This document shows, in pieces, positions 34,937 through 42,373 of a stretch of 64,000 nt of DNA. Source of the stretch: Xenophilus sp. L33 (lineage in GTDB: Bacteria; Pseudomonadota; Gammaproteobacteria; Burkholderiales; Burkholderiaceae_C); the NCBI RefSeq assembly GCF_009765735.1, contig NZ_LMUW01000032.1:1-64000 (forward strand), read 5' to 3'. The first letter of the stretch is position 1. Each line of letters starts with the position of its first letter. Below the pieces are notes generated by a model. The model was not told where the DNA came from. It did no database searches and saw nothing but the letters and a program-made list of their open reading frames with translations. The position numbers were made by a program, and so were the translations under genes.

Positions 34937-36493
34937 TCAGACGCGCCGCTCGTTGCCGACCCAGAAGCGCTCGCGGATGTCCCGCTTCAGCACCTTGCCG
35001 ACCGCGCTGCGCGGCAGCTGCGGCCACACCTCGATGCTCTTGGGCGTCTTCATGCTGCCCAGGCGTTCGCGGCACAGCGCCAGCGCGGCGGCTTCGTCGA
35101 GCCGGTGGCCGGGCTTGAGCTCCACCACCGCCTTGACCGCCTCGCCCCACACCGGATCGGGCACGCCGATGACCGCGCAGTCGCTCACCGCGGGCAAGGT
35201 CCAGAGCACCTGCTCGATCTCGCTCGGCGAGATGTTGAAGCCGCCCGAGACGATCAGGTCCTTGAGCCGGTCGACGATGTAGTAGTAGCCGTGCGCGTCG
35301 CGCAGGCCGACGTCGCCGGTGTGCAGCCAGCCGTCGCGCAGGGTCTCGGCGGTCTTCGCGGGGTCGGCGTAGTAGCCCTTCATCACGAGGTCGCCCTGGA
35401 TCACCAGCTCGCCGCGTTCGCCCGCGTCGAGCAGGCGTCCCTGCGGATCCATCACCGCCACGCGCACGAAGGGCGAGGCACGTCCGCAACTCGCGAGCTG
35501 GGGATGCAGCGCCTCGTCGGCCAGGATCTCGGCGTGGTCCTGCGCGGTCAGGCAGGTGGCGACGAAGGGCGCCTCGGCCTGGCCGTAGCACTGCACCATC
35601 ACCGGGCCGAACACCTCCAGCGCCTCGCGCAGCTTCTCGACCGACATCGGCGCCGCCGAATAGATGAAGTAGCGCAGCGACCGGTAGTCGTGCTCGCGCA
35701 AGGACGGATGGGCCAGCAGCTTGTAGATGACGGTCGGCGGCAGGAAGAGCTGCGTGACGCGATGGGCCTCGATGGCCTGCAGGATCGCGGCGGGATCCGC
35801 CGAAGGCAGCACGACGGTGCTGCCGCCATAGGCCATGGTCATGAAGCAGACCGCGCCCGCCGCATGGGTCATCGGCGCGACCGCCAGGTGCACCGGCCGC
35901 CCGCTCACCGGCATCGAGGCGAACCAGTTGGCCATCATCGCGCCGTAGACCCGGTGGGTCACCATCACGCCCTTGGGCAGGCCGGTGGTGCCGCCGGTGC
36001 CGCGGATCGCGACCACGTCGTCGACCCGCGCGGCGCTGCGGTACGGCGTCGCCGGAAAGCCGGCGGCCCACGTTTCCAGGTCGGGCACGTCGCCGAACGC
36101 ACGGTCGATGCAGACCACGCCGAGCAGGTCGGGGATGGCCTCGCGCAACGCCGGCAACTGTTCGGAGAAGCTGCTGTGGATGAAGAGGAAGCGGCAACCG
36201 CCGCGCGCCAGGATGTTGATGTTCTCTTCGGCGGAATTGCGCGCATTGACCGGCAGCCAGATGCCGCTGGAGCGCACGGTGCCGAGCACGGCCACCATCG
36301 TCAGCAGGTGGTTGGCGGTCAAGAGGCCGACCTGGCAGCTTGCGTCGATGCCCGCCGCCGCGATGCCGTTGGCGATGCGGTGGGTCAGCGCCGCGACTTC
36401 GGCGTAGCTGAGGCTGCGGCCGCCCGGCTCGACCAGGCAGGGTGCGTCGGCCCCGAGGCTGGCGCCGCGGTCGAAGAAGTCGATCAGTTGCAT
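34937..36493 (-). CDS. AMP-forming acyl-CoA ligase, first gene of the LacI-controlled operon
   Basis: The 518-residue enzyme has the adenylate-forming P-loop RGTGGTTGLPKGV (164-176), the CYGQAEAP region, the GWLHTGDVG hinge-linked motif, DRLKDLIVSGGFN and the C-terminal lysine in SAVGKVLKRDIRE. It activates a carboxylic acid to its CoA thioester in the cytosol using ATP. ATG at 36493 fits the family start; codons above it run into the operator. It is the first gene after the divergent LacI regulator. The substrate is probably an organic acid brought in or made by the operon. Confidence 0.92.
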   Translation of the reverse strand: MQLIDFFDRGASLGADAPCLVEPGGRSLSYAEVAALTHRIANGIAAAGIDASCQVGLLTANHLLTMVAVLGTVRSSGIWLPVNARNSAEENINILARGGCRFLFIHSSFSEQLPALREAIPDLLGVVCIDRAFGDVPDLETWAAGFPATPYRSAARVDDVVAIRGTGGTTGLPKGVMVTHRVYGAMMANWFASMPVSGRPVHLAVAPMTHAAGAVCFMTMAYGGSTVVLPSADPAAILQAIEAHRVTQLFLPPTVIYKLLAHPSLREHDYRSLRYFIYSAAPMSVEKLREALEVFGPVMVQCYGQAEAPFVATCLTAQDHAEILADEALHPQLASCGRASPFVRVAVMDPQGRLLDAGERGELVIQGDLVMKGYYADPAKTAETLRDGWLHTGDVGLRDAHGYYYIVDRLKDLIVSGGFNISPSEIEQVLWTLPAVSDCAVIGVPDPVWGEAVKAVVELKPGHRLDEAAALALCRERLGSMKTPKSIEVWPQLPRSAVGKVLKRDIRERFWVGNERRV

Positions 36494-36504
36494 GGCGCTG
36501 TTTG

Positions 36505-36518
36505 TGGAAACGTTTTCA
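36505..36518. promoter_or_regulatory. LacI-family operator (main site)
   Basis: TGGAAACGTTTTCA is a near-perfect palindrome with the central CG and AAA/TTT arms of LacI/GalR operators. It lies between the acyl-CoA ligase start (36493) and its promoter -10 box (36533-36528 on the minus strand), where a bound repressor would block transcription. Binding by the LacI protein encoded next door is inferred. Confidence 0.7.
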
Positions 36519-36527
36519 TGTCGATCG

Positions 36528-36556
36528 ACTCTACAATTCGAGGCCACGGCGAACAA
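36528..36556 (-). promoter_or_regulatory. Sigma-70-like promoter of the LacI-controlled operon
   Basis: On the minus strand TTGTTC (36556-36551), exactly 17 bases, then TAGAGT (36533-36528). It points at the acyl-CoA ligase gene. The main LacI-type operator begins 10 bases past the -10 box. On the plus strand TACAAT at 36532-36537 may serve the lacI-type gene, but its -35 is poor. Confidence 0.5.
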
Positions 36557-36560
36557 GCCT

Positions 36561-36575
36561 GTGGAACGTTTTCAT
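36561..36575. promoter_or_regulatory. Second, imperfect LacI-type operator
   Basis: The sequence GTGGAACGTTTTCAT repeats the first operator with one A deleted from the left arm, so its palindrome is weaker. The centres are 56 bases apart. It ends 11 bases before the ATG of the LacI-type regulator and would give autoregulation or cooperative looping. Confidence 0.5.
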
Positions 36576-36586
36576 ACTGGTAAACG

Positions 36587-37600
36587 ATGACTCAACGTAT
36601 CTCCGTCCGCGACGTGGCCGACGCTGCGGGCGTCGCCATCGGCAGCGTCTCGCGGGTGCTCAACCAGAGCGGCTACGCCTCCGAGAGCCTGCGCAAGCGC
36701 GTGATGGACGCGGTCCAGAAGCTCGGCTACGAGCCCGACTTCACCGCCCGCCATCTGCGCACCGGCCACAGCAGGACCATCGGCTACCTGCTCGCGAACA
36801 TCGCCAATCCCTCGCTGGCGGCGCACCTGAGCGAGGTCGAGCGGCTCACGCAGGCGGCGGGCTACTCGCTGCTGGTGGGAAGCTCGGAGCGGCAGGCGCG
36901 CGACCGCGAGCTGGTCGCCTTCTTCGAGAACCGTCGGCTCGAAGGCATCATCGCGTCGCCCAGCTTCGAATATCCCGATCCCGCGGACTGCCCGTTCGCC
37001 AACTCGAAGCTGCCGGTGGTGATCTGCGACCGCGCCATGGGCCACGACTTCGACAGCGTGCTGATCGAGCATGCGAAGGGGCTGCGCCGGGCCATGGACT
37101 ACCTGCTGTCGCTCGGCCATCGGCGCATCGCCCTCTTCGTGTCGAGCGCGAACCTGCGGCCCGGCCGCGAGAAGCTGATCGGCTACCAGGCGGCGCTGGC
37201 GTCGGCCGGCATCGCCTACGACGAGCGGCTGATCTACATGCCCAATTCGTGGATCGAGTCTTCCGGCGAAAGCATGGCGGAGATGCTCAAGCTCGACGAG
37301 CCGCCGACGGCCATCATCGCGCTCGGCACGCGCATGCTGTCGGGCGCCATCCATGTGGCGCGCGAAGCGGGGCTGGACATTCCGCGCGACCTCTCGGTGA
37401 TCGGAATCGGCATCATGTCGACGCTCGAACTGATGTATCCGCCCTTGACGGTGCTGCGCTACAACTACGAGGCCAGCGCGCAACTCACGGTGCAGCTGAT
37501 GCTCGACCGGATCGCCGGCGACTCGCCGCCCGGCGTGCGCAAGCTCCAGGTCGAGTGGGACCTGGTCATCGGCCGGTCCTGCGCGGTGGCCGCGCGCTGA
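36587..37600 (+). CDS. LacI-family transcriptional regulator
   Basis: The 337-residue protein has the LacI helix-turn-helix and hinge at residues 1-60 (ISVRDVADAAGVAIGSVSRVLN, LGYEPD) and a sugar-binding-like effector domain (TIGYLLANIANPSLAAHLSEV, VVICDRAMGHDFDSV, LGHRRIALFV, DLSVIGIG). It diverges from the acyl-CoA ligase gene. Two LacI-type operators in the 93-base spacer imply that it represses the leftward operon and itself. The effector is likely an operon substrate or intermediate, although the fold is shared with sugar binders. Confidence 0.93.
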   Translation: MTQRISVRDVADAAGVAIGSVSRVLNQSGYASESLRKRVMDAVQKLGYEPDFTARHLRTGHSRTIGYLLANIANPSLAAHLSEVERLTQAAGYSLLVGSSERQARDRELVAFFENRRLEGIIASPSFEYPDPADCPFANSKLPVVICDRAMGHDFDSVLIEHAKGLRRAMDYLLSLGHRRIALFVSSANLRPGREKLIGYQAALASAGIAYDERLIYMPNSWIESSGESMAEMLKLDEPPTAIIALGTRMLSGAIHVAREAGLDIPRDLSVIGIGIMSTLELMYPPLTVLRYNYEASAQLTVQLMLDRIAGDSPPGVRKLQVEWDLVIGRSCAVAAR

Positions 37601-37629
37601 ATCCGGGGCCGCGCGACCGATCCACGACA

Positions 37630-37836
37630 ATGCGCCTCATGGATTCCATGAGCGATGAAGAACTCGCATCGGCCGCCTTCGTGCTTCGCAAGCGCGCCGA
37701 ACACGGCGACACCGCGGCGCTGAGGCAGGCCGAGAAGCTCGAGGCCGAATTGCGCGAGCGGCTCGGCCCGACACCCTCCCGGCAAGGGCCGCTGGTCGAA
37801 TTGCCGAAGCCGCGGCCCTGGTGGCGCTTCTGGTAG
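37630..37836 (+). CDS. Small PWW-tail protein (68 aa), copy 1
   Basis: The short protein starts near MDSMSDEEL, has a charged helical middle (LRKRAEHGDTAALRQAEKLEAEL) and ends PWWRFW. A second gene at 55957-56163 encodes a protein of the same length with the same plan: LSDDE start, LRARAMRGDVAARSAAE middle, PWWQLW end. The conservation of two otherwise unlinked copies supports both as real genes. No signal peptide or known domain is visible. It begins 29 bases after the LacI-type gene and ends 10 bases before the convergent Bug gene. Function unknown. Confidence 0.7.
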   Translation: MRLMDSMSDEELASAAFVLRKRAEHGDTAALRQAEKLEAELRERLGPTPSRQGPLVELPKPRPWWRFW

Positions 37837-37846
37837 CGGCCCGGCG

Positions 37847-38821
37847 TCAATCGAGCCTGGCGCCGGTCTTCGCGATGATCGGCTTCCACTTCGCGGTCTC
37901 CGCCACCAGGTAGGCCTGGTACTGCTCCGGCGTCGAGCCGATCGGTTCCTGCCCGATGTCGCGGATGCGGGCAAGCATCGCCGGCTCCTGCAGGATCGCC
38001 GCGATGTCGTCGCGGACCTGCCGGACGGTCTGCGGCGGCGTGCCGGCGCGTGTCACCAGGCCGAAGGCGCCCGAGAAGTCGAAGCCCGGCACGGCGGTGT
38101 TCACCAGCGTCGCATCCGGCGCCATCTCCGGATGCTGAGCGCCCATGGTGCCGATCAGCTTGAGCTTGCCGCTCTTGACCTGGTCCAGCGCCGACGCGGT
38201 CAGCGGATCGATCAGGAGCGGCACGTGGCCGCCGAGCAGGTCGGTCATGGCCTGCGCGCTGCCCTTGTACGGCACGTTGCGCATGCGCACGCCGGCCATC
38301 GAATTCAGCAACTCCATCGCCAGGTAGGTCTGCGTGGTCGCGTAGGCGTAGGCCACGCCGTCCGGCTCGGCGCGCGCGGCCGCCATCAGCTCCATCGGCG
38401 TCGACGGCGCGAACGACGGATGGGCGTAGAGCGCCATGTGGAAGCGCGTCAGCAGCATCACGCCCGTCAGGTCGTGCGCGGTGTCGTAGGGCATGTGCGA
38501 GGTCAGCAGCGGGTTGATGACGTGCGAGCCGGTGACCAGGCCGAGCGTCTGCCCGTCCGGCGCGGCGTGCGCGACGGCCTCGGTGCCGAGCATGGTGTTG
38601 GCGCCGGGGCGGTTTTCCACCAGCACCGTCATGTTCCAGCGCGTGCCGAGGTTCTCCGCGATCTGCCGCGCCAGGGCGTCGGTCGCGCCGCCCGGCGGGA
38701 ACGGAACGATCAGGCGCACGGGGCGCGACGGATTGAAGGTGGCGGGCGCTTGCGCCCGCGCGATCGGTGCCAGCGCCAGGCCGGCGGAGGCGGCCAGCAG
38801 GCTGCGGCGTGAAAGGGGCAT
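37847..38821 (-). CDS. Bug-family periplasmic receptor 7
   Basis: The 324-residue protein has a signal peptide (RRSLLAASAGLALAPIARAQ) and the landmarks [62 protein letters not shown] and VNTAVPGFDFS. The usual DVPT stretch before the last domain is DATLVNTAVPG, a divergent form. It is a single-gene unit, divergent from an SDR gene 114 bases away, which may share its regulation. The ligand is unknown and no TctA or TctB is present. Confidence 0.92.
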   Translation of the reverse strand: MPLSRRSLLAASAGLALAPIARAQAPATFNPSRPVRLIVPFPPGGATDALARQIAENLGTRWNMTVLVENRPGANTMLGTEAVAHAAPDGQTLGLVTGSHVINPLLTSHMPYDTAHDLTGVMLLTRFHMALYAHPSFAPSTPMELMAAARAEPDGVAYAYATTQTYLAMELLNSMAGVRMRNVPYKGSAQAMTDLLGGHVPLLIDPLTASALDQVKSGKLKLIGTMGAQHPEMAPDATLVNTAVPGFDFSGAFGLVTRAGTPPQTVRQVRDDIAAILQEPAMLARIRDIGQEPIGSTPEQYQAYLVAETAKWKPIIAKTGARLD

Positions 38822-38867
38822 GGATGTCTCCGGTCTTCGAGGGTGTTCGGTTCGAGCGGCGGTCGGC

Positions 38868-38896
38868 TTGACCCCGCCAATGGGCGGTCTTCTAAT
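38868..38896 (+). promoter_or_regulatory. Sigma-70-like promoter of the SDR gene
   Basis: TTGACC (38868-38873), exactly 17 bases, then TCTAAT (38891-38896). It reads toward the SDR start at 38936 and gives a leader of roughly 33 bases. The -35 box differs from consensus at one base. Confidence 0.6.
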
Positions 38897-38935
38897 TCAG
38901 CGGACCAACCATTGAGATTCTCGACACTTCCCATC

Positions 38936-39718
38936 ATGACCGACTCGTTGAATGGCCAGATCGCACTGGTGACCGGCGCCGCCCGCGGCATCGGACGCGC
39001 CGTCGCCGCGGAACTCGGGCGCCTCGGGGCGCGCGTGTGGGTGGCCGACCTGAATGCCGCCGCGCTCGACGCCACCGTGGCCGCGCTGGCCGACGCCGGG
39101 ATTTCAGCCACCGCCATCGCGCTGGACGTCAGCGACCGGAGCGCGGCGTTCGCCGCCGTCGATGCGATCGTCGAAGGCGCCGGCAGGCTGGACGTGCTGG
39201 TCAACGCAGCCGGCCTTTACACCTCCGCCGCCTTCCTGGACACGCGCATCGAGGACTTCGGCCGCCTGCTCGACGTCAACCTGTTCGGCACGGTGAACCT
39301 GATGCAGGCAGCGCTGCCCGGCATGCGCGCGCGCGGCGTGGGCCGCATCATCAACATCGCTTCGACGGCCGGCAAGATGGGATCGCTCAACCAGAGCGCC
39401 TACAACGTCTCCAAGCACGCGGTCGTCGGTCTGACCCGCTGCGTCGCGATGGAGTTCGCCAAGACCGGCGTGACCGTGAACGCCATCTGCCCGGGCCCGG
39501 TGCGCACCGAGATGCTCAACGGCCTGTGGGAATCGCAGGCGAAGGTGCGCGGCGTCCCGGTCGATGCGGTGAAGGCCGAGATGATCGGCCGCGTGCCGCT
39601 CGGGCGCTTTATCGAGCCGGACGAGATCGCATCGATGGCCGGCTACCTCGCATCGCCCGCCGCGGCCGCGGTGACGGCGCAGTCCTTTGCGGTGGATGGG
39701 GGCAGCGTGCAGGTCTAG
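38936..39718 (+). CDS. Short-chain dehydrogenase/reductase (FabG-like)
   Basis: The 260-residue protein is a classical SDR: ALVTGAARGIGRAVAAEL, VNAAG (here NAAG replaces NNAG), Ser143, Tyr156 and Lys160 (AYNVSKHAVVGL), NAICPGPVRTEML and a final SFAVDGGSVQV. It oxidises or reduces a hydroxyl or keto group with NAD(P). ATG at 38936 has a weak leader but agrees with the family start. It is divergent from Bug receptor 7, and convergent with the frameshifted glycosyltransferase-like gene 24 bases further on. Confidence 0.93.
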   Translation: MTDSLNGQIALVTGAARGIGRAVAAELGRLGARVWVADLNAAALDATVAALADAGISATAIALDVSDRSAAFAAVDAIVEGAGRLDVLVNAAGLYTSAAFLDTRIEDFGRLLDVNLFGTVNLMQAALPGMRARGVGRIINIASTAGKMGSLNQSAYNVSKHAVVGLTRCVAMEFAKTGVTVNAICPGPVRTEMLNGLWESQAKVRGVPVDAVKAEMIGRVPLGRFIEPDEIASMAGYLASPAAAAVTAQSFAVDGGSVQV

Positions 39719-39742
39719 CACGCCTCGGCGGCAAGCGAACCG

Positions 39743-40562
39743 TCAGCGCCCGCCCGCCAGCGCCGCGGCCATGCCGAATTCGCTGATGTGCGTCGGCGTC
39801 AGGCTGCGCAGGCGGGTCAGGTTGCCGGCCAGCACGTGGGGCCGGAACAGCGCCCTTGCGCATGAAGCAGGAATGCCAGACCGCGCGGGTCTGGCTGTGG
39901 GCATTGCCGTGGCCGACCCGGTAGACCGAGCCCGGAAAGGGCAAGGGCGCCAGCGGATGCCCCAGGGCGACGAATTCCTCGGTGATCCGCGCGTGGGTGC
40001 CCAGCCAGCGGACGTGCTCCTGCGGTGCCTCGGCGAAGGTCGGCGGGATCTTCATGAGGTCGCGGTGGACGATGTGGGTGGTGCCGCAGTGCTTGTGCAG
40101 CGACGGGAACTTGAAGATCCAGTGGCTGCCTTCGGACCACATGTAGCCGTCGGTGATGTACCAGCCGTTCGCGGTCGGATGACGCTCCACGAAGCCGGCG
40201 AGGCGCGAGGAGACGAAGTCGTCGTCGTCCACCACCATGTAGTGGTTGCTGTTCGGCGCATGCAGCAGGCCGGCCAGGACGCGGCGGCCCTTGTCGTAGC
40301 GAAAGGCTTCGTACTTGTCGGGCCAGCTGGTGAAGTCCTGCCCCAGGTCGTGGATCGGGTTCGGCGAGAAGTCCACCCAGGCGACTTCGAAGCCGCGCGG
40401 CAGGGGCGGCAGGTCGGAGCCGGTGTTGGCTACGACGACCGCGCGCCAGGCACCGGATTCCTGCCCCGCGATGGAGGCGGCCGTTTGTCCCAGAACGTAC
40501 TTGACCCGGCCCCAATCCTTCGCGTTCTGCGGGTGCCGCACCGGGATGATGAAAGTCAGCAT
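39743..40562 (-). pseudogene. Glycosyltransferase-like (GT-A fold) gene with a frameshift near its 3' end
   Basis: The N-terminal 235 residues read as a GT-A-type protein: MLTFIIPVRHPQN, WRAVVVANTGS, and a DDDD cluster at 112-115 that could be the metal site. In the starting frame the sequence turns into Arg/Pro-rich nonsense after FMRKG. A different frame of the same strand then continues as FRPHVLAGNLTRLRSL and ends EFGMAAALAGGR with a stop at 39743. One surplus G in the GGG run near 39853-39855 would explain this. It may be a real inactivating mutation or a sequence error. The donor and acceptor are unknown. Confidence 0.65.
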
Positions 40563-40768
40563 CGGAATTCTTGCCTTCCAGGAAGAGGTTCGCCGCGATT
40601 TTTACTTACAGACGAGACAGATTTGAACCTGTGCAGGAAATGACTCTCCATGGGCCTGCGCGGAACATGGCAAAGTTCACGGATGCATATTCTGACCAAT
40701 GCAGCGAGCGCCCTCGCCGGCTCTCTTGATTTCGCCCGGTGCGGCACCGGGATCGTCCGCGTACCGCG

Positions 40769-41887
40769 ATGCGCCGCGGCGTCGTGATCCCGCTCGTGGC
40801 CCTCGCAGCGATTGCGGCAGCGGCGGCGCTCACGCTGGCGCTGTGGAACGACGGCATGGGCGACGTGGCCGCCGCCCACCAGGCCGAATCCCCGCCGGGC
40901 GCCATTCCGCTGGCCGTGCTCGGCGACTCCAACAGCCAGTCCTACCACGACGACCAGTGGTTCCCGCCCGCGAACGGCGAGCGCGGCGGCACCCTGCGTG
41001 ACCGCACCTTTCAGTGGACGGAGGTGATGGCGCGCCTGCGCGGCCAGGAACTCGACCTCGGTTCCTGGGTGCACTGGGGCCGGCCCGGCGTGGTGGCCCG
41101 GGCCCGCGAATGGCTGGGCATGAGCGGCGGCCGGGCGCCGCAGAAGTGGGACTACCTCTACAACTTCGCCAACTCCGGGGCGTCTTGCAAGAACATCATG
41201 GGCGGCCGCTTCCGCCAGGCGCCGCGGCTGGTCGCGCTGATGGACCAGGACCCGGCCCGCTGGCAGCGCGGCGTGGTCGTGATCGCGATCGGCGACAACG
41301 ACTATTCCGGTTTTCTCGACCTCCAGGCCCGCGACCCGAACGCGCCCGAGTTGCGCCAGGTCATCGGCTACTGCGCCGGCGAGATCGGCCGGGCGGTAAC
41401 GCTGATCCACGCCTCGCATCCGTCGACCCGCGTGTTGCTGGTCGGTCTCGGCAATGCGGCCGACGATCCCACCAACCAGGACAAGCTGCAGTCGCCCGAA
41501 CCACTGCGCAACTACCGCATCGCGCTGGATGCCTACAACGCGGCGATCCGCAAGGTCGCCGCGGACAATCCGCAGACCGCCTATTTCGATGCCGACCGCT
41601 GGCAATTCGATCTCTTCGGCACTCGCAACGCCGAAGGCAAGCCCGTCTACAAGACGGTGCCGCTCGGCCCGAACCTGCAGCTCACCTACACGATGGGCGA
41701 CACGCCGAACAATGCGGTGCTGGCCGACGATCATTCGGGTCTGGCCTGGAACGCACTCTGGGCGCAGGCGCTGGTGGCCCGCATGAAGGAGGCCTTCGGC
41801 CTGCCCCTGACGCCGATCTCTGACGACGAGGTGATCCGCTTCCTCGACCCGCTGGTCGCCTTGCCCGCCAAGCCGCCGGGCTCCTGA
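40769..41887 (+). CDS. SGNH-type hydrolase, membrane-anchored or secreted
   Basis: The 372-residue protein has a hydrophobic N-terminal segment (VVIPLVALAAIAAAAALTLAL) that acts as a signal anchor. The SGNH blocks follow: block I LGDSNSQSY with Ser54, block III IAIGDNDYSG, and block V DDHSG with Asp and His. Such enzymes deacetylate or hydrolyse esters of sugars or lipids. It is divergent from the glycosyltransferase-like gene across 206 bases, which suggests a shared surface-carbohydrate task. I chose ATG 40769; a GTG at 40739 would only add a short arm. Confidence 0.82.
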   Translation: MRRGVVIPLVALAAIAAAAALTLALWNDGMGDVAAAHQAESPPGAIPLAVLGDSNSQSYHDDQWFPPANGERGGTLRDRTFQWTEVMARLRGQELDLGSWVHWGRPGVVARAREWLGMSGGRAPQKWDYLYNFANSGASCKNIMGGRFRQAPRLVALMDQDPARWQRGVVVIAIGDNDYSGFLDLQARDPNAPELRQVIGYCAGEIGRAVTLIHASHPSTRVLLVGLGNAADDPTNQDKLQSPEPLRNYRIALDAYNAAIRKVAADNPQTAYFDADRWQFDLFGTRNAEGKPVYKTVPLGPNLQLTYTMGDTPNNAVLADDHSGLAWNALWAQALVARMKEAFGLPLTPISDDEVIRFLDPLVALPAKPPGS

Positions 41888-41986
41888 GGTGCGGATCCGG
41901 CTCGCAGGCATCGCCGCCCACGAACCTCAGCCGCGTGGCGTCGCCTCCTACAAGGCGGTCGGGTGCGAGGTGGCATCAACGACTCC

Positions 41987-42232
41987 ATGGACAGCAGCAG
42001 CAAAGCGTTGTTGAGAGAACAGGCCGCCGAGGCCACGCGTCTGGCGCGCGTGGCACAGCGCCAGGTTCTCGAGGCCCGGCAGGCGGCGATCGCCGGCACG
42101 GGCGCCGGACCAAGTGCCGAGGCGATCGAGTCCGAGCGGATGCGCGGCGCGCTGGAGCACCTGGCCTGGCAGCGCTACTTCACGCACGTGTGCCGCGACG
42201 CCGCGCAGGAACCGGTGAAGGCCGCGGCGTAG
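41987..42232 (+). CDS. Small helical protein (81 aa), unknown
   Basis: ATG at 41987 opens an 81-residue frame rich in Ala, Arg, Glu and Gln (LLREQAAEATRLARVAQRQVLEARQ), which would form a long amphipathic helix. A GTG at 41963 would add 8 residues. Near the end it has two aromatic-rich turns (LAWQRYFTHVC). I do not recognise a family. The GC bias at third positions is normal for real genes of this region. It follows the SGNH hydrolase by 99 bases. Confidence 0.5.
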   Translation: MDSSSKALLREQAAEATRLARVAQRQVLEARQAAIAGTGAGPSAEAIESERMRGALEHLAWQRYFTHVCRDAAQEPVKAAA

Positions 42233-42241
42233 CGAGCCGAA

Positions 42242-42271
42242 GGCCCGGGAGCGGATCCGAGCGGCCGGGCC
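42242..42271 (+). terminator. GC-rich hairpin after the small helical gene
   Basis: GGCCCGG (42242-42248) pairs with CCGGGCC (42265-42271) around a 16-base loop that itself contains GGATCC. It begins 9 bases after a stop codon and precedes the sensor-kinase gene. Only a short pyrimidine run follows, without a U-tract, so it is a weak candidate terminator. Confidence 0.3.
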
Positions 42272-42373
42272 CTGCGTTATCCTTTCCGACTTCGTCTCCC
42301 CTCCGTCGGTCCCAGTTCCCGTCATGCCCACCGGCCTTTCGCATCGCCGCCTCGTCGTCGTGCCCGCGAGCGC

